Source: Maratus speciosus (Eukaryota > Arthropoda > Arachnida > Araneae > Salticidae). From it: DNA of 64,000 nt. The stretch lies in NCBI GenBank assembly GCA_963932465.1, contig OZ010787.1, forward strand, positions 30,880,087 through 30,944,086. Reading direction: 5' to 3'. Of the stretch, positions 1 through 11,193 are shown in pieces. Numbering within the stretch: the first letter of the stretch is position 1; each line of letters starts with the position of its first letter. Below the pieces are notes generated by a model. It worked only from the letters and a program-made list of their open reading frames with translations, searched no databases and had not been told where the DNA came from. A program made the position numbers and the translations under genes.

Positions 1-440
1 CACTTTTCGCCTTTCTTTCGCATTGCTATTTTGATGTCACTACCTCAGTCTCATAGCTTTAGCCGTGCAGTTTCTCGAATTTTCTCGAATTTCGTAGGAG
101 TATGTCCGATACTGATGATACCCGTAAAGCATGGTGACGTCACGGCGACGTCGTTGTGAAGTCACACTGTGATTTTGTGACCGTCGATGTGACGTCACAG
201 TGACTACAATGCGAAGTCGTTATGGCCGTTTTAGAGGTCGTTTGTGACGTCACATTGTGACCACTCTGTGAAGTCACGGTGTGACTGATTTGTGAAAAGT
301 GTGTCATTTGTGACTATTTTGGCATTAGCTTTGTGAGGAACCTGTGACGAAAGCGACAATGCTTTGAAGTCACATTGTGACCAATGTGTGAAATATGTGT
401 CATTTGTTACGTACTTGTCATAAACAATGTGATGATTTTA
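1..440 (-). mobile_element. piggyBac-like 5' region, reverse oriented
   Basis: Read on the minus strand, 121-200 resembles the leader of the plus-strand piggyBac copy at 4960-5010: both run through cacaacgac, an (a/g)tc(a/g)ccgtgac block and then ccatgc. The whole stretch is crowded with gtgac/gtcac words, including three perfect gtgacgtcac palindromes at 134-143, 189-198 and 244-253. I infer that it is the 5' leader of a second, diverged piggyBac-like element whose transposase lies to the left of the window. No open frame supports this inside the window. Confidence 0.5.
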
Positions 441-501
441 AATGAAAAACAGATTTCAAATTAATTGCTTAAAAGGCGCTAAGGCCAACATAGTGAAAAA
501 G

Positions 502-574
502 ATTCCGTGCCGGGACTCGAACCCGGGCCATCAATATAGCACACTGACATTCTACCGACTAAACCACATGGAAC
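502..574 (-). tRNA. tRNA-like sequence (SINE head or tRNA pseudogene)
   Basis: A 73-nt cloverleaf can be drawn on the minus strand. The acceptor starts guuccau and has one A-C mismatch. The D arm contains the A-box-like tggtttagtcgg. The anticodon arm is tcagt-gtgctat-attga, with GCU in the anticodon position. The T arm is ccggg-ttcgagt-cccgg with an exact B box ggttcgagtcc. A GCU anticodon would read serine codons, but nuclear serine tRNAs have a long variable arm and this has none. A tRNA-derived SINE head is therefore likelier than a working tRNA gene. Confidence 0.5.
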
Positions 575-1025
575 GATACCCAGCCGGGAAAATTTCTCAC
601 TATTACATGTTGGCAAGGCTACAAACGCAGCACAAGATGGAATATTTATCGTGAGCCACCGACATTGAGCAAATACGAAACTTAATTAAATCCAGCATCG
701 ATTGAAACTATATTAATACTTGGAAATTTTTCCAAAGAGAACCATTCGCCTTGCATACAATATTTCGAATGAAAATCAAATTTCAAATTACATGCTTAAA
801 AGGCAATTTTAATTTTAAATTTGATTTTTATTTGAAATATTGTATGCAATGCGAATGTTTCTCTCTGGAAAAATTTCTAAGTATTAATATAGTTTCAACC
901 GATGCTGGATTTAATTAAGTTTCGTGTTTGCCCCATGTCGGTGGCTCACGATAAATATCCCATCTTGTGCTGCTTTTGTAGCCTTGCCAACATGTAATAG
1001 CAAGAAATTTTCCAGGCTGGGTATC

Positions 1026-1098
1026 GTTCCACGTGGTTTAGTCGGTAGAATGTCCGTGCGCTATACTGATGGCAGGGGTTCGATTACCGGCATTGAAT
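1026..1098 (+). pseudogene. tRNA-like pseudogene, mate of 502-574
   Basis: This is the plus-strand copy of the tRNA-like block in the other arm. The A box tggtttagtcgg is kept. The B box has decayed to ggttcgattac, and the T stem and acceptor have several mismatches. It is non-functional as a tRNA and shows that the two arms diverged after the inverted duplication. Confidence 0.55.
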
Positions 1099-1632
1099 CT
1101 TTTTTACTAAGTTGGCCTTTGCGCCTTTTAAGCAAATAATTTGAAATTTGATTTTCATTTGAAATATTGTATGCAAGCCGAATGTTTCTCTCTGGAAAAA
1201 ATTCTGAGTATTAATACTGTGATGGTTCTTGCCATAAACACTGTGATGAATTTTAAAATGCACAATTTTAAAATAAAGTTTTGTTTGAAATATAAATTCT
1301 TATCTTTTTACCGTACTTTTTAGCAAAATATCGCTATTTTGGAGTCCTATTCTTCTAAAACATTTAAAATTTTTCGACTTTAAAAACAATGCTTATCAAC
1401 TGACATCTTTTTTTATTAAGTTTTAAGCTTTATCTTGAGTTCAAGCTTGATATTAAGAATGTGTAAAATTTTAATGTGTTGTGATTAGTCATTGCTTTTT
1501 TAAACATGTCATGATAAGCCATATTTATTTAAATTTTTTATTCCCGTGTATATTTTATTTTGTGAATATGAGCTAAATAGATTTGGTATGTTTTATAGGA
1601 AAAGACTGATCTGCGAAATAGAAAAAAACAAT

Positions 1633-2935
1633 TAAGAAAAATCATGCGTTAAGGATAGATTATAAAACACTTTCCAACGCTTCCTGAATGCTTTGACAAG
1701 ACATCGTAATTTAGGGAAATGACGTAAATAAGATAACTAAGTAAATATTTTAGAAAACACATAAAACATTTGAAAAACTGATTTCAGCATTTACCGTCCA
1801 TAGCCAAATATGTTTTCTAATTCTTTTGAACAGCCCTGCATTTGATCTGTAAGTTGATATACATATTATATAATGGGAAAATTTATTTTTGCAAGAAAAT
1901 GCATAACAGTTTGAAATTCTCTTTCAGCAATTTATACTAATATATGGAAACATACTTGAATACTTTTGTATAATCTTGTAGTTTACCTAGAACGTTTATT
2001 ACGCGCTACTGCTTAGTTAAAATTTAATTCAAACACTCTTAAAACCTGCTGAAATCACATTTCCAGAAATTATAATTTATAGATGGCCATGTATTCAATT
2101 CTTTACGTGACCCTGTATATCATTTTATCTATATTCTACAAACATTTCTTAGTAAATTAAATGCAGTTCAACGAAAACTCCATAACTCATTTAAAACTAC
2201 CTTTAATCAATTTGTGCATATACCCAGTAACCCTTACGAAAACTTTTATGTAGTCCTGTATATGAATTATAGCATTTATATATACCATACTCTATGCATA
2301 AATACAGTGAATCATAAAAGCGCATATCATAATTAAAAATTCATTTCCAGCAATCATCCCTAATGAACTTCGGATACAATATAGTATCGGAAATATTTTG
2401 TGTATCCTGTAAATGCTATATACATTTCGTATTATCATGAAATAATGTATAGTGTGTAAACCTCAGCGAATTATATCAATTTCATTATATATGAAATAGA
2501 TTAACATAATTAAAGTACGCCGCAGATAATTCCCTCCATCCCTGTATAATAATGTATTGGAATCCCTTTTTTAGCCCTGTAAATGAACAATAACTATTCG
2601 TTGCACCACATACTCTTCAGAATGCATATTTTAGTGCGTTTCATAAATTCATATTATTTTATTCTGTTTGAAAGCATGTAAAATTGTTAAAAATCATTTG
2701 AAACGATTTTTTTCCGTAGGCCGTAGTGTAACGAAATACTCTTGACTGTTCCTGTAGATGAATTAAACACGCTACAAACTTCATTACAAACAGGGGCCGT
2801 GCTATGGTAAACGTCAATAACATCCAAAAATTTCAAGGCAATCCGAGTATATTTGCGAGAGTTAGACCGCGGACAGACGGTCAGACAAACCGAAATCATA
2901 AACACTTTTCAACTTTGTTGAAAAGTATTAAAAAG
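1633..2935 (+). repeat. Modular dispersed repeat, copy 1
   Basis: The copy begins aaaaatcatgcgtta and ends with a purine-rich ggacagacggtcagac stretch followed by a perfect hairpin at 2904-2926 (10-bp stem acttttcaac, loop ttt). Between these, a short phrase of the type ccctgtaaatgaa recurs about every 135-170 bp (near 1829, 2106, 2250, 2400, 2572, 2742). The other copies are at 50360-51705, 56940-58990 and, reversed, 22960-23530. There is no coding capacity. The terminal hairpin recalls Helitron 3' ends, but I see no CTRR terminus, so the class is open. Confidence 0.75.
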
Positions 2936-4028
2936 AACATATAAACGTAAAATAAATGATTGCATATTAACTATTTTTATTGTTTAAAAAACATTTTAAT
3001 GTGGAAAGTAGTTATTAATCGCTTTAAAAAAATATTCAGTCCTATATTACGAATAGTTACCAACTTTTTAAAAAATATACTAAAGCAGTTTAAGCTATAA
3101 ACTTGTTATCACAATCATGAAAAACACTTTATTTCAATGCTTAAATATATTTAATTTTTTTTATTCCAGTGATTAAATATATCGAAAACGTAGAAAATGA
3201 ATTTACAATCGAAGATAATTTAATAACTGATTCTGAGTGTCTACAATTAAATGTTTGACTAAAATCACAAACAGAAAAAAAAAATGCTTACATAATGTTA
3301 ATTTCTAATCTGAAACAATCTCTAATTTCATATTTAATTCCAAAATAATGACGATGCTATAAGTGTTAGTAACTAGAAAACATTATAAAGCCGAAAAAAA
3401 TTCCACACCACTGTTTCAACACATTTTCAATCTCAAGAGACTAAAAATTAATATCTACATTCATTCTACTATGAATGTAGGCACGAATCAGTCTTTGCGC
3501 CAGCATTTTTTTTTTTTGTTGTTGTTCGAGCGATGGCAGATTAAGATACAACAGAATCGAATAAAAATATCCTTCTGAAAACAATACAGACCAGTCTCTT
3601 TCTATATGTGTAACATAAAACTACTTAACTCATCATTATAATATATACAAAACAGGAACAAAATATTTAAATTAAATAAGACTTACATATATGCTTCATC
3701 AATAATATCCGTATTTTTGTAATATCCTAAAATGGCAGATGTCTTTCTTTTATATTAAAAGAAGTGCTGTAGGCGTGCTGGTGTTCTAAACAGTGGAGTG
3801 AAGTGACTTCCCGCGTATTCTCTTGTTTATTCTATGGCAATATCCCGAAGCAGACGATTTGAGCAGGTGTGTTTTTATCATTTATTTGTTTTTGTAAACA
3901 ACAGATTTGAATCTGAAATTCGCAATAATTATATGAGAGTGTAACAATCAGTGGAGGATTATTATATTAAATTGCAATGCTATATAAAATTGAAATCATG
4001 AAAAAAGAATACTTTTACTGTCTTAGAT
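2936..4028. other. AT-rich spacer, nothing recognised
   Basis: AT-rich DNA with short homopolymer runs, for example T10 near 3507. I see no coding frame, RNA gene or clear repeat. Confidence 0.5.
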
Positions 4029-4690
4029 ATCAAATTGATAAAATATAGCATGAAAATTTAGTTTATTAATGCTTGTATCGTGCAATTTATTTATTATGCC
4101 CCCCCCCCCTCCCCGCCTTTAGTGATAGAATTTACTATTTGCTATCCACTAATATATTTTCATTCCTTATGCCGCTGTAACTCAGGTCTGTTTAAAATAT
4201 TGTTTAACCCTTAACTGATGTGACAAAAATTGCCGCATAACTACTGTGAGCGGTCTGTGAGACTGCTTAATCTATCAAATGGATAAAATATAGCATGAAA
4301 ATTTAGTTTATTAATGCTTGTATCGTGCACTTTATTTATTATGTCCCCTCCCCCCCCCCACCTTTCGTGACAAAATTTACTATTTGCTATTCACTAATAT
4401 ATTTTCATTCCTTATGCCGCTGTAACTCGGGACTGTTTAAAATACTGTTTAACCCTTAACTGATGTGACAAAAATTGCCGCATAACTATTGTGAGCGGTC
4501 TGTGAGACCGCTTAATCCATCAAATTGATAAAATATAACATGGAAATTTAGTTTATTAATGCTTGTATCGTGCATTTTATTTATTATGCCCCTTCTTCCT
4601 TTCGTGACAGAATTTACTAGTTGCTATCCACTAATATATTTTCATTCCTTATGTCGCTGTAACTCGGGACTGTTTAAAATATTTCTCTTC
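4029..4690. repeat. 245-bp tandem repeat containing TTAA-CCC ends
   Basis: There are nearly three units. Equivalent TTAA sites at 4204-4207 and 4449-4452 give a 245-bp period. Each complete unit contains ttaacccttaactgatgtg, a C-rich run (4100-4110, 4345-4359) and a subterminal palindrome: gcggt-ctgtgag-accgc, perfect at 4495-4511 and with one mismatch at 4250-4266. The ends resemble those of piggyBac-type elements. The array sits directly upstream of the piggyBac transposase leader and may be a multiplied 5' terminus of that element. Confidence 0.75.
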
Positions 4691-4714
4691 ATTTTCAAAG
4701 ATTTTTGAAGTTCA

Positions 4715-4990
4715 TATTTTTGTCACACTGTGACTTACAATATGGTGGGGTTTTTTTATCACATATGTGACGTGACATACGTTACATGCACTGACATAAT
4801 AGTGTCGTCACAATTTTCTTTTAATTGCCAGAAAAATATAATTTTAAAGTAAATAACATGTTTTGAAGAATTTTTGCAATTTTTTAAAGTTTTCTAAGAA
4901 GTTCACATCTCAGTCACAATGTGACATCACTGAGTGGTGGCATTTTGGTCACAGATGTGACGTGACCACAGTGACTTACAGTGACGTCAC
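4715..4990 (+). promoter_or_regulatory. GTGAC/GTCAC-rich leader of the piggyBac copy
   Basis: Words gtgac and gtcac recur in both orientations, ending in a perfect gtgacgtcac at 4981-4990 that overlaps the first transposase codons. The spacing is irregular. The same composition occurs at 120-440. TGACGTCA is also the CRE/ATF core, but a transposase-binding array is the likelier role. Function is inferred. Confidence 0.4.
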
Positions 4991-6643
4991 AACGACATCA
5001 CCGTGACCATGCATGCTATGAGGGTAGTGAGTTGGATGACGACTTTCCGTCATTTTCTGGATCAGGGACGTCAGAATATGATATGTCAGGTGAAGAGGAT
5101 TCAGATAACGACTATTCTATGAAAGATGCCATAAACTGGGTACGATTGGATATAAAAAATGTACCTATGCTACCTTCACGGTTTCCATTTTCGGGAAAAC
5201 CAGGAATAAATAAAAATGTAACAGATGTTTCGAACCCACTTTTATTTTTTTTAATTATTTTTTGATCAGAAGCTGGTGCTTCATATTGTTACAGAAACTA
5301 ACCATTTTGCAGGCCAGTATAAATACCAGCATACTGGAAAAGAGAAATCAAAGACGAAGTTGTGGCGTCCAACAACTTTAGAAGAAATGTATGTTTTTTT
5401 ATGTATACGTATTCTGCAAGGAATACTTATAAAACCTCACGTTGCGCTTTACTGGTCTAAAAACAAATTGATCGAAACTCCAATTTTTGGGAAATTTATG
5501 AGCAGATATCGCTTTCAACTTATCATGAAATTTCTGCACTTTTCTGATAACAGTACTTTTGATAAAAATTCACATCCAAATCCAAAACTAAGTAAAATAT
5601 AGCCTGTTTTATCTGACACGATGAAGAATTTTCCAAGTGTCTATACACCTGAAAGGGACCCGAGCATTGATGAGAGCTTGATGCTTTTCAAAGGCAGGCT
5701 ATCATGGGTACAATACATACCAATGAAAAGAGCTCGCTTTGGAGTAAAACTCTTTGTACTTGCTGAAGAAGAGACACGATATATTCACAATACGATCGTG
5801 TTACACAGGGCACAGTACAATCTTTGATAAAAAGTATGAGAACTATGGAGTCGCAACAAAAGCAGTGATGACGCTTATTGAACCTTTTTGGGGAAAATGT
5901 TATTGTGTAATTGCGGACAATTTTTATCTCTCACCAGAATTAGCAGACTTTCTTATCCAAAATTTAACTGAAGTAATTGGAACTCTTTGTCCTAATCGAC
6001 GTGATTTGCCGGAAAATTTCAATAAACTTACTTTGAAGAAAGGCGAAATAGCCGCTTTCCAAAGAAGCAAAATTACCGTGTTGAGATGGCGTGACAAAAA
6101 AGATGTTTCGCTTCTTAGTTCTATCCATACAGCAAATTGCTCTGAAACTGACAAAAATATCATGAAGCCAGCTATTGTTATAGATTATAACTTGAAGATG
6201 GGTGGGGTTGATAGAGCGGATCAGGCATTAGTTTGTTATTCAACAACACGAAAAAGACAGAAGAGGTATTATTTAACAATATTTCGCCATCTATTAGATA
6301 TGGCTATTTGGAATGCCTTCACATTACAAAAGAAACAACTCCGTAACGTTGATAATTACAACTTCCGCATGAATTTGGTGGAGCGTATGAGAAATTTCCT
6401 ATTACTCCCCAACAACCTTCCAAACGACAGAAATTAGAAAGTGGCTGTCCTTTACGACTTTCTGCTAGACATTTTCCGGACTTAGCAACATCAACGCCTT
6501 CAAAGAAAAATGCATCGAGAAGATGTGCGGTTTGTTCAGTGAAAACAATTCGCCGTGAATCCCGCTATCAATGCACTGAATGTGATGTTGGTTTATGTGT
6601 CCAACCATGTTTCAGGATATATCACACGGCCACTAAGTTCTAA
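4981..6643 (+). pseudogene. piggyBac transposase, decayed
   Basis: This is the remnant of a TTAA-specific DDD transposase of the piggyBac family. In order it shows an acidic N-terminus (SELDDDFPSFSG), a middle block ending in PSIDESLMLFKGR, then VIADNFYLSPELA, then KMGGVDRADQAL. These hold the three expected catalytic aspartates, at codons 5669, 5916 and 6210. A C-terminal cysteine-rich domain at about 6500-6640 has paired CxxC motifs and ends FRIYHTATKF. The frame is broken by a shift in the T-run near 5240-5262, a stop at 5600, a shift near 5827 and another near 6430. The first frame has no obvious ATG, and GTG at 4981 is not a credible start. Summed length is about 550 residues, normal for the family. 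No intact copy is present, so it cannot act now. Confidence 0.9.
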
Positions 6644-8300
6644 CATCTTTTTTATCATATTGTTACACTATAATTTTACATTTTTGGTATAATTTTTGTA
6701 CATAATTCTTGTATTTTCGTTTATTTTTATAGTTTCGTGGAAGTACACAATGTTTATATTAAAAGCGTGTCTCTTATTTCCCCCAATACATCGCATAACT
6801 ACGTGCACCTGTTTGGAAAACTGTAGCACGGGGAATGAATCTCGTAAGTTTTTCTCGGCAGGTAAGAGATTACAATAACTACTAATTGTTTAATATTTTA
6901 CTTATGACAGTAATTTTTGCTCGTGTTGCAGATGTGCCGTACCAGAAAAATTTGACGTTATACGAAAAACACATCTCTGATTTTATCATTATTTTTGCAG
7001 TGCAATAAACCTTCCATTAAATTACATATCATTTGTTTGAAAAAAAAATCAAATAACGCATAAAGACATGACATAAAGAACCCGCTAAAATAAACGCAAG
7101 AGAATTTTTTTTCGTATAATGAAACAAATAGAACCAATATTGTTACCAACAAATTGTTGGTTCTAAAGCGTACTTATTTATCGGAAGAGAATCAATAAAT
7201 CATATTAAAAAAATATGAATTATTTACCTAGATGAATTTTTATATAAAAAGTTTTCTTTTCGGAAATATGGTTTTGTTCACGTAAAACTCACTCCTGACT
7301 ATTTTATTCGAGATATATACAATAGTTTCCTATCGGTAGCTTAAGGGCACAGCTTTCAGTTATTAGTGAACCCACAAAAATTAAAAATTGAATGGAACAT
7401 CTTCTATCTCTCAATGATTATTTACAGAGTTCGCACGCTCCTAAGCCACGCCCCATTTTGTAAGGGCACTAAATTCTAACTGTGGCACTGGGGAGTGAAT
7501 CTCGTAATATTTTCTCGGCACGTAAAGGTTTAAACCAGGGTCAAATTAACACAAGTATTACGGAAGATTAGTTTAAGGTTGGCAGCTATGAAAGCCAGTT
7601 GAGAATATAAAGATTAAACACAATATAAAAACAATATATACACGATGGAAAGCTCAATTTTTTCTGGGATTTTACGAGAGAAATTTAGATATTATTAATT
7701 AATAAAATCATGAAATAATTGATAATATGATTTTTTAACTTGTTGGAGCAGCAAAAGCTCAATTACGCTACAAAGCTGCGCGTTCTGCAAAAATACAATA
7801 AAAGCTAAGTATCTGTATACTAAATTATGAAGAGATTCATAATTTTAAAAATAATGTAGACTATAAAAATAGGTAAAATAGTGAATAATTATGATGAATA
7901 ATATATAATTATATGCAAAAGTTCAGAAGTCCATTGTTCATGCAACAGTTCCATTATAGTACAATCGTGTTGTTTGTGACTGAGGTTTATTTTGAATTGG
8001 TGGTATCTGTCTGTTTGTTAAGATACTTTCTCCTCATCATCTATAAATTGCAAAACATTTTGAAACAAATGATGGTTGTTTTCTAAAACTTTCATACATT
8101 CAGTTATCTTTTGACAAAATGGTGGATTCTACAGAACCACAGAGAACCACCGAGAAAATGAAATTTTTGGAGATTTTCTTATATGATAATATGATATAAG
8201 GGTACAGTTATAATGCAATGATGTTGCTCGCTGACCACATACACATAATGGAGAAGGAACCCTGTCAAATTTATAAAGATATGATGAAAATGGGCTGTAG
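6644..8300. other. AT-rich stretch with a degenerate direct repeat and a MITE end
   Basis: No gene is seen. A block near 6823-6870 (cacggggaatgaatctcgtaa) recurs diverged at 7485-7530 (cactggggagtgaatctcgtaa). Positions 7535-7596 match the right end of the MITE at 10121-10354 (acggaag...ttggcagctatg) with no visible left partner. The part adjoining 8301 may be the 3' untranslated tail of the LINE. Confidence 0.5.
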
Positions 8301-9125
8301 TTAGTGGCAAACAGAAAAAAGATTTCTATGCAGCAGGATTCTCTTTTCCGAGACTTTTGGGTCTAAAGCGTGTGTGTACCGTCCTGTGGTACAATAGTCC
8401 CAGCGAGTGTGCCATTGCTCGTGTAGAGATGATTTTAGAAGCCTCTTCAAGTAAGAAGGAGGGTTGGGAAATAATTTGTATATGGCATGTGATGTGGCTT
8501 TGGTTGCTTCTTTTACCAAAGAATCTGAATGCATATTCCCCACATTACCCACATGTCCACGGACCCATTTAAAGAACATCTTTTTACTTGTTTTTTGAAG
8601 TAGTTTGATAATTTGTATTGCGATGAGATTTTTTGAAAAAACGTCTTCTATTGCTAAGAGACTTGAGAGACTGCCCGAGTGTATTAATACTTCTTTATGA
8701 GGGGAATTCCTAATCCACAGCACAGCCTCTTCTATGGCATGGAGTTCTGCCTGAAAAACAGTATTTTCTTTACTTAACTTAGCTTGATCCTCGTGGATTA
8801 ACTCTCCTCTCTGATACACACAAAATGCATATGCCGTTTCATCTTCCATTTTCGAACCATCCGTATAAATGTTTATTTCTACATGCGAAGTATTTTCTGG
8901 ATCTATTTGAAAGAAATATTTTTAAAATGGTTCAACTTGATCTGACTTTATTTTTGGCTAGTAAAATATTGGTTCTTGATTTCCTGTCGGGATTCCAAGA
9001 CGTAAGACACTTCCTGTGTTTGGTACATATTCTAGTTGAAGTGCCAAGGGCGGAATACCTGTTAAAACACAAAGGGGATCCGCCGAAGTTTTTCTGTAGG
9101 CACCTTATAGGTATGGAGATGCATT
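8301..9125 (-). pseudogene. Non-LTR retrotransposon 3' end: RT tail plus RNase H
   Basis: On the minus strand one frame reads GAYRKTSADPLCVLTGIPPL, the end of the reverse transcriptase region in LINEs. It then gives an RNase HI domain: IYTDGSK near 8870 (first catalytic Asp), FQAELHAIEEAVLW (catalytic Glu), a block where the usual second Asp is Gly (IHSGSLSSLLA), and WVRGHVGNVGNMHSDSL with the last Asp. Stops interrupt the frame near 8930, 8967 and 9106, and it ends at 8301. An RNase H after RT indicates the I/R1-type LINE groups rather than RTE or CR1. It is 5'-truncated and dead. Confidence 0.8.
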
Positions 9126-9259
9126 AAATGATGTTCAGTATCCAATATCCGTTCAATCCAATATCCGATGTTCAATATCCGTTTCATTCCGGCGTTACCA
9201 TTAAATAAGTAACAAATAATCGTGATTTCTGTACTGCGTACGATAGCGTAATATATATA
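9126..9259. repeat. Short direct repeats caatatccg
   Basis: The words caatatccg/ttcaatatccgtt repeat four times at about 9135-9180, just before the mariner-like element. Confidence 0.5.
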
Positions 9260-9456
9260 CAGGGTGTCTCAAAAGGTCGTTTACAAACTTAACATGCTGG
9301 TCTGATGATATCATGATGATCATATCATGATAAACAAGATTTACATAGGAGCTTGTGTTCGAAAATGAAAACTGAGACCGCTAGAGGGCGATGAGCGCAG
9401 GATTACAGGAGAGTGAGAAGCGTAATCATTTCAGGCGAGGACGTTGCAGGAGAAGG

Positions 9457-10762
9457 ATGAATCGGTTTAGTTACCCAGAATTGGCTGATATGCATTAAAT
9501 GTATGGCTGTGCGGATGGAAATTCGCGAGCCGAAGTACGGATGTACCTTCAGCGCTTCCCAAGCAGACGTCAGCCAAGTCATTTTTTGTTTGGACAATTG
9601 CACCGCAGATTGCGTGAAGCAGGAGCTTTCCAAGTACGTAGCCACATCGGTCGATAACGCACTATACGCATGCTGTCGTAGAGGAAACCGTGCTACGGGA
9701 ATTTGACAGGAACCCGCAATCAAGTCTCCGGGCAAGCGAACGCGTCTTGGATGTACATCGTTCTAGCATCATGATCATACTGCATGACGACACGCAACAT
9801 CCCTTCGCCTTACAAAGAGTACAGGCATTGTGCGTTGACGATTATCCCCAACGCTTTGAATTCGCACGCTGGTATTTGCAACAACGTGTCGCACAGCCAG
9901 ATTTCCCATCGTGGATTTTGTTTTCGGATGAATCCTTTTTTACAAATGACGGTGTCCTGAACCTGCACAACATGCACATATGGGTGCATTAAAACCCAAG
10001 TTCTACACGTGCCAATGCACGTCAACAAAGTTTCGCCGTAAGCGTTTGGGCTGGTATTATCGGTGAAATGTTAATTGGCCCTTATCAACTACCTCAGCGC
10101 CTCGACTGGAATACCTATCCCATACTTGCCAACTTTTCCTTAAACTTCCGTAAAATGTGAGTTAAATTGACCCAGGTTAAACACGTTTCGAACCAGAAAT
10201 TTACTAAAGAAATTAATTCAAATAAATTTCATAGAGAAACATGATTTTAAATGCGTAATGATGCATCAAATAAATTTTCTGGTTAATAACGGGTATAACC
10301 TGGTTCAATTTAACTCACATTTTACGGAAGTTTAGTTGAATGTTGGCAAGTATGACCTATCCCATTTTCTTAGAAAGAGTCTCGCCGGAACTGATGGGTG
10401 ACGTTCCAGCCGCTACATGCTGAAACATCTGGTTTCAGCATGATGAAGCGACTGCTCATTTTAACTACACTGTGTGAGTATACCACGATTGGATATATCC
10501 TAATCACTGGATTGGCAGAGGCGAACCAGTCGTATGGCCACTGCAATCCCCCGACATGACTCCCCTGTATTATTATATGTGGGGACACATGAAGTTAATG
10601 GTGTACGAGACGCACGTAACATCGGACATGGATCTCATCGCCAGGATCGTGGAAGCGGCGGCACGTGTCCGTGACACACCTGCCATTTTGAACGGGTCTG
10701 TGAATCGACGTTGTGAAGCATGTATTGCGACGAATGGAAGGAATATTGAACACCTTCTGTAA
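9457..10762 (+). pseudogene. Mariner-like DDE transposase, broken
   Basis: It starts at ATG 9457 (MNRFSYPELADMH, then a stop) and runs through a helix-turn-helix region. A frameshift near 9690 leads into VLREFDRNPQSSLRASERVL. The catalytic region follows: WILFSDESFF at about 9920 (first Asp), WFQHDEATAHF at about 10435 (second Asp) and LQSPDMTPLYYYMWGHMK at about 10550 (third acidic position). It ends NGRNIEHLL at 10762, followed by an aataaa-like signal. It resembles the SPDLTPLDFFLWG transposases common in arthropods. Stops, frameshifts and the MITE at 10121 inactivate it. Confidence 0.85.
10121..10354. mobile_element. hAT-like hairpin MITE inside the mariner transposase
   Basis: The terminal inverted repeat catacttgccaac is at 10121 and its complement ends at 10354. 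The fold-back pairing extends through acttccgtaaaatgtgagtt. It is flanked by an 8-bp target duplication acctatcc (10113-10120 and 10355-10362). Removing the element plus one duplication joins the codons of WNTYPIFLERV, which confirms the boundaries. The 8-bp duplication fits hAT transposition. Confidence 0.9.
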
Positions 10763-10975
10763 ATAAAACCATGTTCTTTAATAGAAGTCATATTAATATC
10801 TCTTTCGATATCCTTTCTTTCTCTCCTCCACACCTGCGCTCATCGTCTTCTATCGGTCGCTGTTTGCATGTAAATCTTACTCCTCATGATATGACAGACC
10901 AGCATATTAAGTTTGTGAACGACCTTTTGAGACACCCTGTATATATATATATATATATATAGATAGATACTTTTT

Positions 10976-11127
10976 CATAGCTGCCAACTTTTACTTTTTT
11001 TTTGCTTCCACTAAAATTTAATAGAGAATTTTACCTACTTTAATTGTGAGGTATTACCGATTAAATAAGACAATATTTACTGTAAAATTTTGGTGGTAAG
11101 AAGAAAGCGTAAAAGTTGGCAGCTATT
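10976..11127. mobile_element. CATAG-type hairpin MITE
   Basis: Left end catagctgccaacttttac, right end gtaaaagttggcagctatt. The element is 152 bp and folds almost end to end. The flanks cttttt/ctttta suggest a 6-bp target duplication with one mismatch. It belongs with 16816-16966, 26177-26324 and 27323-27472. Confidence 0.85.
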
Positions 11128-11193
11128 CTTTTAAGTACCGTCGGAACTTATGTTGAACAGGATTTTTACTTAGATTTTTATTACTTGAATATA

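Larger units (their letters stand above)
439..1160. repeat. Imperfect inverted repeat carrying tRNA-like arms
   Basis: The left arm, about 439-800, is matched by the reverse complement at about 806-1160. Both arms contain a tRNA-like block, a segment around cgataaatat and a segment around gaaatattgtatgcaa. The centre lies near 803. The last segment occurs once more, in direct orientation, at 1145-1203. The arms point outward from the centre, so the structure looks like two tRNA-derived SINE copies joined tail to tail or an inverted duplication. Divergence between the arms is moderate, so it is not recent. Confidence 0.75.
9260..10939 (+). mobile_element. Tc1/mariner-superfamily element with TA duplication
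   Basis: The ends are cagggtgtctcaaaaggtcg at 9260 and its complement ending at 10939, each flanked by TA (9258-9259 and 10940-10941). The inverted repeats continue with gaps for more than 100 bp, including gatgagcgcagg near 9389 and in reverse near 10840. The left repeat has a small local expansion of tgatgatcat. Length is 1680 bp including a 242-bp MITE insertion (element plus one target copy). Confidence 0.9.

Noticed and set aside
502..574. Functional serine tRNA gene
   Set aside because: The GCU anticodon fits serine, but there is no long variable arm, the acceptor has a mismatch, and a related degraded copy sits in the mirrored arm.
2904..2926. Helitron 3' end for the modular repeat
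   Set aside because: The hairpin is convincing, but I see no CTRR terminus, no TC start and no A/T insertion site, so the class was left open.
4981..4983. GTG at 4981 as transposase start
   Set aside because: Nuclear animal genes rarely start at GTG; the codon lies inside the repeat-rich leader and the true start is probably lost.
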